DNA of 52,331 nt from Pelethousia sp034928145 (GTDB taxonomy: Bacteria; Bacillota; Clostridia; Christensenellales; CAG-138). Positions 1 through 8,231 of the stretch are shown piece after piece (position 1 is the stretch's first letter; the number at the start of each line of letters is the position of its first letter). The stretch is taken from positions 1 through 52,331 of the forward strand of contig JAYFPE010000028.1 of NCBI GenBank assembly GCA_034928145.1, read 5' to 3'. The position numbers were made by a program, and so were the translations under genes. The notes beneath the pieces were generated by a model. It was given only the letters and a program-made list of their open reading frames with translations, was not told the DNA's origin and ran no database searches.

Positions 1-120
1 TTTGCCGCCATGAACCTCAAAAAACTGGCCAATTGGAAGTGGAAAGCCTCCTTTTCCTCTTTTATTTCCTCTATTTTCAGGCTTCATTTTATGAGAAACT
101 GGGTTTTCGCCGTTCTGTAA
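1..120 (+). mobile_element. 3' end of a transposase gene (IS1182-like), partial and probably decayed
   Basis: Frame 1 is open from the window edge to a TAA at 118-120. It begins FAAMNLKKLANWKWK, which resembles the conserved C-terminal block (F-A-x-M-N-L-K-K-L) of IS1182-type DDE transposases. After the TAA the same frame continues TWFLDKLGEG before a TGA at 151-153. An F-[LV]-D-x-L tail is what I recall at the end of such transposases, so the TAA may be a premature stop in a dying copy. The rest of the gene lies outside the window, so intactness cannot be judged. The family call is from memory of the motif. Confidence 0.6.
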
Positions 121-142
121 ACCTGGTTTCTCGACAAGCTGG

Positions 143-169
143 GGGAGGGTTGATTTAATCAATCCTCCC
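143..169. terminator. Inverted repeat between transposase tail and recombinase, likely shared terminator
   Basis: Arms of 13 bases (143-155 and 157-169) pair with one G-T mismatch around a single central base. The repeat overlaps the stop codon of the recombinase (159-161). It could stop transcription from both sides or be part of the insertion-element end. It lacks a long T tract. Confidence 0.45.
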
Positions 170-1208
170 TTAATTTAATCACCTGGGCCGCTTTGCGGCG
201 GTTATCCTGCGAGGCGGCCGCATAGTGCCGGCGGGTGGTGTTCACATCTTTATGGCCCAGCACATCGGCCACCAGGTAGATATCCCCGGTTTCGCGGTAA
301 AGCGTGGTGCCATAGGTGCTGCGTAGCTTATGCGGGGAGATATTCTTGAGAGGCGCGGCGAGCTGGGCATATTTTTTGACTAAGTTTTCCACAGCGCGCA
401 CGGTGATGCGGCGGTTTTGCAGCGAGAGGAAGAGAGCCTCCTCGTGGCCCGCCTGGGGTGTCATGCGCTCCCGTTCCAGCATATAATCTAGCAGAGCGGC
501 CCGGGCCTCCTCGCCAAAGACCAGGATATCCTGCTTGCCGCCCTTGCGCAGCACGGAAAACTCATTGGCGGAAAAGTTCACATCATCCATATCGATGCCT
601 ACCAATTCGCTGATGCGGATACCTGTGCCCAAAAAGAGGGTGAGAATGGCCAGGTCACGGGTCTGCGTGCGCTTGTGGTATTTCTTTTGCGCTTCCGTAA
701 GGCCGTCGCCCGCTTGCACGATATCCAGCAAATTGGCCACCTCGTCCGGTTCCAGGCGGATGATGGCCTGCTCGCGGATCATCGGCAGATCCACCAGGGC
801 AGGTGCGTTGGTTGAGAGCTTTTCTTTCTTATTAAAATATTTATAGAGGGTGCGCAGGGTAGAAAGCTTGCGTTTTTTTGCCCGCTCGCCATTGAGCACT
901 TCCTTTTCTTCCTCATCCGTATAAAAGGAAACGTAGCTCAAGTAATTTTCCACGGTGGTGATATCCACCCGGTCCAGATCGACCAGGGTGAGGGAGCGGG
1001 CGTCCGGCTTTTCAAAGCCCGGCTGCCGGATCAAAAAAGAAAAGAAGGTGCGAAGATCCACACCGTATGCATAGCGGGAGCGCACCAGCGTTTCGTGCTC
1101 GATGCCCCGGAAGAACTCGGCGCAAAACGGCGGCAGCTCCGCGCACAACGCCCGCAGCTTGAGCATGTATTTCTTATATTCGCTTCCAGCATAATCATCC
1201 GCAGCCAT
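159..1208 (-). CDS. Tyrosine recombinase/integrase (XerC/D-like)
   Basis: The 349-residue protein breaks and rejoins DNA at specific sites through a tyrosine intermediate. The N-terminal half (about 30-150) is a SAM-like core-binding domain. The catalytic half has the arginine in GTGIRISEL, the lysine hairpin KGGK, the HKLR box (H-x-x-R), the GH of VLGHKD and the nucleophile tyrosine of RRHYA, so every active-site residue appears present. The start has AGGAG six bases upstream. The gene is alone, between a transposase remnant and rnhA, and a perfect 34-bp palindrome lies about 60 bases upstream. It is longer than XerC/XerD (about 300 residues). Whether it is a chromosome-dimer resolvase or a mobile-element integrase cannot be decided here. 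Confidence 0.85.
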   Translation of the reverse strand: MAADDYAGSEYKKYMLKLRALCAELPPFCAEFFRGIEHETLVRSRYAYGVDLRTFFSFLIRQPGFEKPDARSLTLVDLDRVDITTVENYLSYVSFYTDEEEKEVLNGERAKKRKLSTLRTLYKYFNKKEKLSTNAPALVDLPMIREQAIIRLEPDEVANLLDIVQAGDGLTEAQKKYHKRTQTRDLAILTLFLGTGIRISELVGIDMDDVNFSANEFSVLRKGGKQDILVFGEEARAALLDYMLERERMTPQAGHEEALFLSLQNRRITVRAVENLVKKYAQLAAPLKNISPHKLRSTYGTTLYRETGDIYLVADVLGHKDVNTTRRHYAAASQDNRRKAAQVIKLRED

Positions 1209-1269
1209 AGCGCGCTCCTGTTCTCATTTTAATAAAGCCAACACGGGGAAGACCCGATTAGCGATATAC

Positions 1270-1303
1270 AACTATTCGTTAAACGCAAGTTTAACGAATA
1301 GTT
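1270..1303. repeat. Perfect 34-bp palindrome (15-4-15) upstream of the recombinase
   Basis: Arms AACTATTCGTTAAAC and GTTTAACGAATAGTT are exact reverse complements around GCAA. The site lies between the rnhA stop and the recombinase start. It can be read as 13-bp arms flanking an 8-bp spacer, the layout of a tyrosine-recombinase core site. Alternatives are the rnhA terminator (but no clear T tract follows on either strand) or an operator. Confidence 0.8.
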
Positions 1304-1318
1304 AGGGGTGTCTTTGGG

Positions 1319-1774
1319 TTAGATATCCGGGTTTTCCCGCCGAAGCGCCTCGATGGCCCCTCTGGCTAAGGCGTCGCAGCGGTTATTGTGTTCGTTGTCA
1401 CTGTGGCCCTTGACCTTGTGCCACGTGATGCTATGCGTCTTTGTATGCTTGATCAGCCGCTCCCATAGATCGCGGTTTTCTACGGGCTTTTTTGTGGAGG
1501 TCTTCCAGCCATTGCGCTGCCAGCCTTCCAGCCAGCCCTCTGTGAAGGCGCGGCATAAATAAGCGCTGTCCGTATAAAGCGCCACAACACAAGGCTCGCG
1601 CAGCGCATCCAAAGCGCTGATTGCGGCCATCAGTTCCATACGGTTGTTCGTAGTATAGGCTTCGCTTCCGGAAAGCTCCTTACGGTGGCCATTATAAAGC
1701 AAAATCGCGCCCCAGCCGCCCGGACCGGGATTGCCCGAGCAGGCCCCGTCCGTGAAAATTGTTAATTGTTTCAC
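1319..1774 (-). CDS. rnhA: Ribonuclease HI
   Basis: This protein cleaves the RNA strand of RNA-DNA hybrids, removing R-loops and primers. At 151 residues it has the usual length. The four metal-binding acids are visible: D9 (FTDGACSGNPGPGGWG), E47 (NNRMELMA), D69 (YTDSAYL) and D134 (NNRCDALA), with the basic handle segment WLEGWQRNGWKTS near 81-93. Translation starts at a GTG with only a weak, distant AGGA upstream. A TGTTATAAT extended -10 element lies 37 bases before the start, so the gene probably has its own promoter, divergent from that of tRNA-Trp. Confidence 0.95.
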   Translation of the reverse strand: MKQLTIFTDGACSGNPGPGGWGAILLYNGHRKELSGSEAYTTNNRMELMAAISALDALREPCVVALYTDSAYLCRAFTEGWLEGWQRNGWKTSTKKPVENRDLWERLIKHTKTHSITWHKVKGHSDNEHNNRCDALARGAIEALRRENPDI

Positions 1775-1810
1775 AATGCTAAAGTATTCCTAACATCATT
1801 TTATATGACT

Positions 1811-1819
1811 ATTATAACA
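1811..1819 (-). promoter_or_regulatory. Extended -10 promoter element for rnhA
   Basis: On the minus strand this reads TGTTATAAT (TGn plus consensus -10). No good -35 is seen 17 bases upstream, which is compatible with an extended -10 promoter. Confidence 0.5.
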
Positions 1820-1833
1820 CAGGAAATGCGCGA

Positions 1834-1863
1834 TTGACATATCCCCGGCAGCGGTGCTATAAT
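1834..1863 (+). promoter_or_regulatory. Consensus sigma-A promoter for tRNA-Trp
   Basis: TTGACA (1834-1839), an 18-base spacer and TATAAT (1858-1863), with TGC just before the -10. Both hexamers are perfect matches. The tRNA starts 33 bases after the -10, as expected for a strong stable-RNA promoter. Confidence 0.9.
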
Positions 1864-1896
1864 ATCAAAGCTGGCCTGTTCCAGCCGTTTATGTAT

Positions 1897-1970
1897 AGGG
1901 GCATGATGTAATGGTAACATAGCGGTCTCCAAAACCGTTCTTGAGGGTTCGAGTCCTTCTGCCCCTGCCA
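1897..1970 (+). tRNA. tRNA-Trp (anticodon CCA)
   Basis: The acceptor stem AGGGGCA pairs with TGCCCCT. The anticodon arm GCGGT-CTCCAAA-ACCGT presents CCA, reading UGG. The T arm GAGGG-TTCGAGT-CCTTC contains the conserved TTCGA, and the 3' CCA is encoded. The total is 74 nt with a four-base variable loop. The gene has its own promoter and terminator and is a single-gene unit. Confidence 0.95.
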
Positions 1971-1974
1971 AAAT

Positions 1975-2002
1975 AAAAGGCATCCATGTGCGGTGCCTTT
2001 TT
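1975..2002 (+). terminator. Rho-independent terminator of tRNA-Trp
   Basis: AAAAGGCA (1975-1982) pairs with TGCCTTTT (1994-2001) around an 11-base loop, with the run of T formed by the 3' arm. It begins five bases after the tRNA CCA end. Confidence 0.8.
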
Positions 2003-2086
2003 GCTTTGCTGTTATGCGCACTTCTCCCCTTTGATATGATATGCTGGTTCTTGTAAATTGCCCCTGGTCTTGCAGGCCATCCACTC

Positions 2087-2467
2087 TTACCCCACGATCT
2101 CGATCGAGTTCCCTTCCGCATCCAGCACGCAGCTTTCATAATAGCCATCCCCGGTTTCGCGGGGGCCGCTTAGAACGGTGTAGCCATCGGCTTTAAGGCG
2201 AGCCGTAAGCGAGTCTACCCCTTCCCTGCCGTCAACCTGGAAGGCAAGGTGGGCATATCCCTGCCGTGGTCCTTCCACGGCGGGCGCCAGGCCGGGGCGC
2301 CGCATAATCTCTAGCCTCGCTCCCCTGCCAAAGGTTAGGAAATAGGTTTCCAGGCCCGAGGAAGGGTTTCGGTACTTCGCGTTCGCCGCCGCGCCGAAAT
2401 AGGTTTCAAAAAAAGCCCTGGCTGCCTCCAGATCCTTTACATACATAGCCATATGGTCTATCTTCAT
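2087..2467 (-). CDS. VOC-family (glyoxalase/bleomycin-resistance fold) protein
   Basis: A single 126-residue vicinal-oxygen-chelate protein. The frame is open further upstream, but the ATG at 2467 has GGAGG nine bases before it and starts directly with the domain (MKIDHMAMYVKDLEAARAFF). Two beta-alpha-beta-beta-beta halves are recognisable: H5 in the first, then E51 of LEIMRR, H69 of YAHLAFQVD and E121 of SIEIVG, the four positions that bind metal in glyoxalase I. That pattern fits lactoylglutathione-lyase-like enzymes, but the substrate cannot be deduced. The gene stands alone, divergent from the P-type ATPase gene. Confidence 0.8.
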   Translation of the reverse strand: MKIDHMAMYVKDLEAARAFFETYFGAAANAKYRNPSSGLETYFLTFGRGARLEIMRRPGLAPAVEGPRQGYAHLAFQVDGREGVDSLTARLKADGYTVLSGPRETGDGYYESCVLDAEGNSIEIVG

Positions 2468-2497
2468 TGCGCAGATCCTCCAGTCTTTATCTCCGCC

Positions 2498-2506
2498 ATG
2501 ATAGCA
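2498..2506 (-). promoter_or_regulatory. Possible extended -10 for the VOC gene
   Basis: On the minus strand TGC is followed by TATCAT, 30 bases before the start codon. The -35 region (TTTCTT) is poor. This is one half of the 316-base divergent region 2468-2783, in which I see no gene. Confidence 0.35.
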
Positions 2507-2628
2507 CAGCGTTCCCGAAAAAGAAAGCGCCGGCCCGGCTGAAAAATCTGTCGGTTGATCTGTTAAGAGGCTAACGGGGGCGCTATGAAAATTAACTGTA
2601 AAGCAGCTATGCAGGTAAAGACAGAATA

Positions 2629-2637
2629 TGTTATAAT
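2629..2637 (+). promoter_or_regulatory. Extended -10 promoter for the P-type ATPase gene
   Basis: TGTTATAAT on the plus strand. The implied 5' leader is about 140 bases. It contains GAGCGCC (near 2672) that can pair with GGCGCTC (near 2716). I could not match the leader to a known riboswitch. Confidence 0.5.
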
Positions 2638-2783
2638 ATTTCTTACTACAGGACGCTCGGACAGGCGCACGGGGAGCGCCGGCTTGGTGCGTTTGGCGCG
2701 TATCTGCGGGCAAAGGGCGCTCATTTTAAACGGACGAGGCTCCCATTTGCGCGTATCCATTATCAAAACATGAGGAGTGCAGC

Positions 2784-5447
2784 ATGAAACAGTATTTCAG
2801 TCAATCCGTTTCAGAGACCGCGCAAGAGCTACAGGTCGATTTATCTACCGGCCTGTCCGGCCAGGAGGCCGCAAAGCGCAGCCAAACCTATGGCCCAAAC
2901 CGCCTGGAAGGCGGCAAGCAAAAGAGCCTGTTAGAGATGGCGCTTGAGCAACTGAAGGATTTCCTCGTAATTATCCTGATCGTTGCGGCCGTGATCTCAA
3001 TTTTTTTGGGCGAATCTCTGGAGGGCATCGCGATCTTGGCGATTGTTGTTCTGAACACCATTCTTGGCGTGTATCAGGAAAACAAAGCCAGCAACGCCCT
3101 CAAAGCACTCAAGGAGATGGCAAGCCCCCACGCCAAGGTTCTGCGTGACGGCCACGTTACGGAAATCGCTTCGCACGATGTGGTCCCGGGCGATGTAGTC
3201 ATTCTGGACGCGGGCGATTACATCCCGGCGGATCTGCGCCTGATCGAATCGATCAACCTCAAGATAGACGAGGCCGCGCTGACCGGTGAATCCGTGCCTG
3301 TAGAAAAGGATTCGAACGCCATCCTGGCCGAGGATTCCAACCTGGGCGACCGCATCAACAGCGCCTATATGGGCACCCTCATCACCTATGGCCGCGGCAA
3401 GGGCCTAATCACGGATATCGGTATGAAGACCCAGATGGGCAACATCGCAGGCATGCTCAATGAGACCGACGATGAGTCCACCCCCCTCCAGAAAAAGCTT
3501 GATGCGCTGGGCAAGCTGCTGGGCATCGTGTGCCTCGCCATCTGCGGCGTCATCTTCCTGCTGGGCCTGCTGCGCGGTATGGATCTTTTCTATATCTTCA
3601 TGACTTCCGTATCCTTGGCTGTGGCAGCCATCCCGGAGGGCCTCACGGTGGTAGTTACGGTAATCTTAGCCATGGGCATGCAGCGCATGGTCAAGGTTAA
3701 CGCCATCATCAAGCGCCTGAGCGCGGTGGAAACCCTGGGAAGCACCACGGTTATCTGCTCGGATAAGACCGGCACGCTGACCCAGAATAAGATGACCATC
3801 CCCCGCATTTACGATGGACAAGCTTTCTATACCGTAACCGGCACGGGCTACAGCCCTGTGGGCGATATCTTCGATGGAGCCGGCGGCATTGCTAACGATG
3901 CCGTACGCAAGCTCCTGGAGTGCCTGCTGCTGTGCAACGATGCCGTCTATACCCCTGAGAACGAATCCATCATCGGCGACCCGACTGAAGCCGCCATGGT
4001 CGTGCTGGCCTACAAGGCCGATATGCCCAAGGCAGATTGGGAGGCAAAATATCCCCGCTTGCAGGAGATCCCCTTCGATTCTACCCGCAAGCTGATGTCT
4101 ACCTTCCACAGCATCGGCGGCAAAACCATCATGTATACCAAGGGTGCGCCGGATGAGCTGCTCCGCCGCTGCGTTTCCATCGAAATCGGCGGCAAGGTCG
4201 AACCCCTCACCGAGGAAAAACGCCAGGAGATCCTGGCCGCGAATATGGGCTTTGCGGAAGCGGCCTTGCGCGTGCTGGGCGGCGCTTACCGCGAGGTCGA
4301 TAAGATTGACCCCTCTTTCGAGGCTGAAAACGGCCTTACCTTCCTGGGCCTGGTCGGCATGATCGACCCGCCGCGCGAAGAGGCCAAGGCTGCCATCGAC
4401 GTTTGTAAGAAGGCGGGCATCGAGGTTAAGATGATCACAGGCGACCATAAGATCACCGCCACAGCTATCGGCCGCGATCTGGGCATCGTAGAGGGCGATT
4501 CCGTAGCGGTAGAAGGCCGCAGCATCTCCGAGATGGACGATGAGCAATTGCGCGTGTGTGTGAAGGAAACCAACGTCTTCGCCCGCGTATCCCCCGAGCA
4601 TAAGGTCCGCCTCGTGGATGCCGTTCGCGCCAACGGCAATATCGCCGCCATGACCGGCGACGGCGTGAATGATGCGCCCTCCCTTAAGCACGCGGATATC
4701 GGCATTGCTATGGGCATCACCGGCACGGACGTATCCAAAGAGGCGGCGGATATGATCCTCACGGACGATAACTTCGCCAGCATCGTTCGGGCCGTGGGCG
4801 AAGGCCGTACGATTTACGCCAACATCCGCAAGGTAGTAGGCTTCCTGCTCTCCTGTAACATCGGCGAGATATTGGTCATCTTCCTGGCCATGCTTCTGGG
4901 GTGGGATGTACCCTTGGTAGCCATCCAGCTCCTGGCCATCAACCTCATAACGGACGCCTTCCCCGCCTTTGCCCTCGGTATGGAAAAAGAGGAAGCGGGC
5001 GTGATGGAGCGTGCGCCCCGTGATCCCGCAGAGCCCATTGTGGATAAGCGGATGGCCGTTGCCGTGTGCTTCCAGGCCGTAGCCCTGGCCATCGGTACCC
5101 TAGGCTCTTTCGCCTATGGCATCTATGCACACAACGACTTGGAGGTTGCCCGCACCGCCTGCTTCCTGACCCTGGTTCTGGGCGAGCTGCTGCGTGCTTA
5201 CTCTGCGCGCTCGGAGAAGACCTCCGTGTTCAAGATGAAGGTTCTGGAGAACGGCTACCTAAACAACTGCGTGCTGGCTTCCCTGGCCTTCCTGATCGCC
5301 GTGATCTACATCCCGGTGCTCAACCCCATCTTCAGCACCGTGCCCCTCACCTTCGACGAGATGATCGTAGCGCTGATGCTGGCCTTCGTGCCCATGCTGG
5401 GCGGCGAACTGGCTAAGAAGTTTACCGTAAAACTGAATACCAAGTAA
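2784..5447 (+). CDS. Calcium-type P-type ATPase (P2A), ATP-driven cation exporter
   Basis: An 887-residue membrane pump that probably moves Ca2+ out of the cell at the cost of ATP. The phosphorylated aspartate is D327 in CSDKTGTLT, the actuator-domain TGES is at 167-170, and the hinge MTGDGVNDAP follows the nucleotide domain. Ion-site residues match Ca2+ pumps of the SERCA type: PEGL in TM4 (284-287), N and E of CNIGEI in TM5, and N and D of NLITD in TM6. The N-terminal segment (about 1-45) is a cation-ATPase N domain, and the C-terminal six-helix block is complete. GAGGAG lies upstream of the ATG. The gene is monocistronic, closed by a strong hairpin. Ion specificity is inferred from motifs; Mn2+ is an alternative. 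Confidence 0.93.
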   Translation: MKQYFSQSVSETAQELQVDLSTGLSGQEAAKRSQTYGPNRLEGGKQKSLLEMALEQLKDFLVIILIVAAVISIFLGESLEGIAILAIVVLNTILGVYQENKASNALKALKEMASPHAKVLRDGHVTEIASHDVVPGDVVILDAGDYIPADLRLIESINLKIDEAALTGESVPVEKDSNAILAEDSNLGDRINSAYMGTLITYGRGKGLITDIGMKTQMGNIAGMLNETDDESTPLQKKLDALGKLLGIVCLAICGVIFLLGLLRGMDLFYIFMTSVSLAVAAIPEGLTVVVTVILAMGMQRMVKVNAIIKRLSAVETLGSTTVICSDKTGTLTQNKMTIPRIYDGQAFYTVTGTGYSPVGDIFDGAGGIANDAVRKLLECLLLCNDAVYTPENESIIGDPTEAAMVVLAYKADMPKADWEAKYPRLQEIPFDSTRKLMSTFHSIGGKTIMYTKGAPDELLRRCVSIEIGGKVEPLTEEKRQEILAANMGFAEAALRVLGGAYREVDKIDPSFEAENGLTFLGLVGMIDPPREEAKAAIDVCKKAGIEVKMITGDHKITATAIGRDLGIVEGDSVAVEGRSISEMDDEQLRVCVKETNVFARVSPEHKVRLVDAVRANGNIAAMTGDGVNDAPSLKHADIGIAMGITGTDVSKEAADMILTDDNFASIVRAVGEGRTIYANIRKVVGFLLSCNIGEILVIFLAMLLGWDVPLVAIQLLAINLITDAFPAFALGMEKEEAGVMERAPRDPAEPIVDKRMAVAVCFQAVALAIGTLGSFAYGIYAHNDLEVARTACFLTLVLGELLRAYSARSEKTSVFKMKVLENGYLNNCVLASLAFLIAVIYIPVLNPIFSTVPLTFDEMIVALMLAFVPMLGGELAKKFTVKLNTK

Positions 5448-5463
5448 ACGAATAATTGCATAT

Positions 5464-5497
5464 AAAAAAGGCCGCCGTATGAACCGGCGGCCTTTTG
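5464..5497. terminator. Bidirectional terminator between ATPase and dipeptidase genes
   Basis: GGCCGCCG (5470-5477) pairs perfectly with CGGCGGCC (5485-5492) around a seven-base loop. An A run precedes and a T run follows, so it can serve the convergent genes on both strands. Confidence 0.92.
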
Positions 5498-5511
5498 CTG
5501 CTGAAAGTACT

Positions 5512-6450
5512 TTAATCCGCAAACTGTACGATATAATCCCGCAGATTGTCATAGGCAATGCGGCGTATCTCCGTCTGTGAGAAGCCTACGTCCCCCAGGG
5601 CCTGCAGGAGGTTCGGCAGATCCGCCTGGGTCTTTAGGTTCCGCGGGTAGGCGCACATGCCATCGAAATCCGAACCCAGGGCTACGTGCGCCGGCCCGGC
5701 CAAGGCGGCGATATAGGCCGCATGCCGGGCAACATCCGTAGCGGAGGCCATTTCCCCATCCGCCCGCAGCTGAGGCGGGTAGAAATTGACGCAGATCACG
5801 CCGCCGCTGCGTGCGATCTCGCGGATATGCGTATCCCCCAGAGAGCGCCGGTGCGGGCAAACGGCCCGCGCGTTGGAATGGGAGGCGAAGATGGGCCGCG
5901 TGACCAAGGAAAGCGCCTCCGAAATACCCGCGTCGCTCAAATGGGCCACGTCCAGAGCCATGCCGATGCGATCCATCTCCTGCACTACCCGGCGGCCCAA
6001 GGGCGTGAGGCCCTTGTTCATGCGCCGCATGGCCGGTGAAGCCAGTTCGTTGCTATAGTTCCAAGTAAGGGTCATGGCCCGTACGCCCAGCCTGTAAAAC
6101 ATGCGCAGGGCCTCCAGGCTGCCATCGATGGCCTCTCCACCCTCGATGGTAAGCACGGTGGCCACTTGCCCACTGTACGGATCAAACTTCGCCGTGAGGG
6201 GCGTCAGCGCGCCGCTACTCGCTTCCAGCATGCGCCAGTAAGCGTCAATCAAGGTCAGGCATTGAGCGAGGCAACTATTCTTCAGCTCCGCATCCACCCA
6301 GGCGGCGAAAAATTGCAGGGCCACGCCGGATGCGCGCATATAAGGCAGGGCAACGGCCTGCCGCTCCTGCGGCCGTAGGATACTCCAACCGTCGTTTTGC
6401 ATATAATAGAGAAAATCGCAATGCGCATCCGCAATAGGAAAAGCCTCCAT
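5512..6450 (-). CDS. Membrane-dipeptidase family (M19) metallopeptidase
   Basis: A 312-residue homologue of renal dipeptidase, a binuclear zinc enzyme that splits dipeptides. Visible ligands are H10 and D12 (DAHCDFL), the bridging glutamate in LTIEGGEAI, and histidines in DVAHLSD and FASHSNARAV. The substrate-binding aspartate lies in LGSDFDGM. An upstream in-frame ATG exists, but the ATG at 6450 has AAAGGAG at good distance and begins with the domain, so I use it. No signal peptide is seen, so it is probably cytoplasmic. The gene stands between two terminators and is likely transcribed alone. Confidence 0.9.
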   Translation of the reverse strand: MEAFPIADAHCDFLYYMQNDGWSILRPQERQAVALPYMRASGVALQFFAAWVDAELKNSCLAQCLTLIDAYWRMLEASSGALTPLTAKFDPYSGQVATVLTIEGGEAIDGSLEALRMFYRLGVRAMTLTWNYSNELASPAMRRMNKGLTPLGRRVVQEMDRIGMALDVAHLSDAGISEALSLVTRPIFASHSNARAVCPHRRSLGDTHIREIARSGGVICVNFYPPQLRADGEMASATDVARHAAYIAALAGPAHVALGSDFDGMCAYPRNLKTQADLPNLLQALGDVGFSQTEIRRIAYDNLRDYIVQFAD

Positions 6451-6475
6451 AGGACTGCGCTCCTTTCTACAAAAC

Positions 6476-6501
6476 AAGGATATGCGGTAAAGCATATCCT
6501 T
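6476..6501 (-). terminator. Hairpin downstream of rny
   Basis: AAGGATATGC and GCATATCCTT form a perfect 10-bp stem around a six-base loop. On the minus strand it is followed by GTTTTGT. It lies 20 bases beyond the rny stop. Confidence 0.65.
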
Positions 6502-6521
6502 GCGGTTGCGGCTGTGCCGGT

Positions 6522-8066
6522 CTATTTGGCGAATTCGACGGCTCTGGTTTCCCGGATCACGTTGATCTTGATCTGGCCGGGATATTCGAGCTCCGTCTCG
6601 ATGCGCTTGACGATTTCCTTGGCCATGAGGATGGTATCGGCGTCGTTCACGCTCTCGGGCTTAACCAGGATGCGCACCTCGCGGCCCGCCTGGATGGCAA
6701 AGGACTTATCCACGCCCTCGAAGGAGTTGGCGATCTCCTCCAGCTTTTCCAGGCGCTTGATGTAATTCTCCAGCGTTTCGCGCCGCGCGCCCGGCCTGGC
6801 GGCGGAAATCGCATCCGCAGCCTGTACGAGCACGGCCTCCACCGTGCTGGGCTCCACGTCGCCGTGGTGAGCCTGGATGGCATGGATAACCTGGTTGTTC
6901 TCACGGTATTTCTTGGCTAAATCCGCGCCGATTTGGGCGTGAGGACCTTCCACCTCGTGGTCAACGGCCTTGCCGATATCGTGTAGCAGGCCCGCGCGCT
7001 TAGCGAGGGCAATGTTGGCGCCGATCTCGGCCGCCATGATGCCGGCCAGGTGAGACACCTCGATGGAGTGCTTGAGCACGTTCTGGCCATAGCTGGTGCG
7101 GTAGCGCAGGCGGCCCAGGAGCTTAATCAGCTCATGGTGCAGCCCGTGGATACCTACCTGGAAGATGGCCTGTTCGCCCGCTTCGCGGATTTGTGTATCC
7201 ACTTCCTTGCGGGCCTTTTCCACCATTTCCTCGATGCGGGCGGGGTGGATGCGGCCATCCATGATGAGCTTTTCCAGCGCAATTCGGGCGACCTCGCGGC
7301 GAACCGGGTCAAAGCCGGAAAGGATCACGGCTTCGGGCGTATCGTCGATAATCAGATCTACACCTGTGGCGGTTTCCAACGTGCGGATATTGCGGCCTTC
7401 GCGGCCGATGATGCGGCCCTTCATTTCATCATTCGGCAGGGGCACCACGGATACCGTGGTCTCGGCCACATGATCGGCAGCACAGCGCTGCACGGCCAGG
7501 GAAATGATGTTGCGGGCGCGCTTATCCGCCTCTTCTTTGGTTTTTGCTTCAATCTCGCGCAGCATCAGCGCTGCGTCATGGCGGGCTTCCCGCTCTACGT
7601 TGCCCAAAAGAATCTCCCTTGCCTCGTCCATAGACAAGCCGGAGATGGTTTCAAGCTCTTTCAGCTGCTTATCATGCAGTGCCTTGGCTGCGGCTTCAAG
7701 ATCTTCCGCTTCTTTAAATTTATCATTGAGGCTTAATTCGCGCTGCTCGATGCCGTCCAGCTTTTTATCCAGCACCTCTTCGCGCTGCACTAAACGGCGC
7801 TCGGAACGCTGTAGTTCATTGCGCCGATCCCGCAAATCTTTTTCACTTTCGCTCTTGATCTTATAGGCTTCTTCCTTTGCCTCAAGTATGGTTTCTTTTT
7901 TAATGGTTTCCGCGCGCTTTTGCGCATCGTCTATCATTTTTTTAACGGCGTCTTCTGCCTTGGCTACCTTTGCCTCCGCAATGTTACGCCGGTAAGCATA
8001 CCCACCAAAGATACCTACAGCCAAGCACAAAACCCCGATGATGATCGGGAGCAATATATTTTCCAC
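6522..8066 (-). CDS. rny: Ribonuclease Y
   Basis: A membrane-anchored endoribonuclease that starts mRNA decay in Gram-positive bacteria. The 514 residues show the family order: a transmembrane helix (about 4-22), a long charged coiled coil (about 25-140), a KH RNA-binding domain with GRIIGREGRNIR (about 215-275), and an HD phosphohydrolase domain with LLHDIGKA (about 335-430). Length and architecture are standard. Translation starts at GTG with GGAGG 12 bases upstream. A consensus promoter lies about 140 bases before it, overlapping the recA terminator, so the gene is probably a single-gene unit. Confidence 0.97.
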   Translation of the reverse strand: MENILLPIIIGVLCLAVGIFGGYAYRRNIAEAKVAKAEDAVKKMIDDAQKRAETIKKETILEAKEEAYKIKSESEKDLRDRRNELQRSERRLVQREEVLDKKLDGIEQRELSLNDKFKEAEDLEAAAKALHDKQLKELETISGLSMDEAREILLGNVEREARHDAALMLREIEAKTKEEADKRARNIISLAVQRCAADHVAETTVSVVPLPNDEMKGRIIGREGRNIRTLETATGVDLIIDDTPEAVILSGFDPVRREVARIALEKLIMDGRIHPARIEEMVEKARKEVDTQIREAGEQAIFQVGIHGLHHELIKLLGRLRYRTSYGQNVLKHSIEVSHLAGIMAAEIGANIALAKRAGLLHDIGKAVDHEVEGPHAQIGADLAKKYRENNQVIHAIQAHHGDVEPSTVEAVLVQAADAISAARPGARRETLENYIKRLEKLEEIANSFEGVDKSFAIQAGREVRILVKPESVNDADTILMAKEIVKRIETELEYPGQIKINVIRETRAVEFAK

Positions 8067-8202
8067 GATCCGTACACACCTCCAAAATGCTAAAAATTAT
8101 CATTTACATCATAATTGAGCATATATTTATTCAGCATGTATGGACTATATTTCATAAAAATAATTTTCACGAAACTACATACCGATATAATTACTCATAC
8201 CG

Positions 8203-8231
8203 ATTTTACCCTGTTTAGATGCAAAAGTCAA
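8203..8231 (-). promoter_or_regulatory. Sigma-A promoter of rny
   Basis: On the minus strand TTGACT (8226-8231), a spacer of exactly 17 bases, then TAAAAT (8203-8208). The -35 hexamer lies inside the distal arm of the recA terminator. Confidence 0.8.

Noticed and set aside
1897..1970. tRNA-Trp as attachment site for an integrated element
   Set aside because: No duplicated tRNA 3' end was noticed nearby, and the recombinase lies on the other side of rnhA.
1801..2148. Open frames across the tRNA-Trp region on the minus strand
   Set aside because: They run antisense through a clear tRNA and its promoter.
2638..2783. Possible metal riboswitch (yybP-ykoY type) in the P-ATPase leader
   Set aside because: The leader is long and has a GAGCGCC/GGCGCTC pairing, but the conserved loop sequences of that class are not there. 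An Rfam covariance search would decide.
3666..4691. Long open frame (341 codons) on the minus strand inside the ATPase gene
   Set aside because: It is antisense to a protein with complete P-ATPase motifs, has no SD and resembles no family; it reflects GC-rich codon bias.
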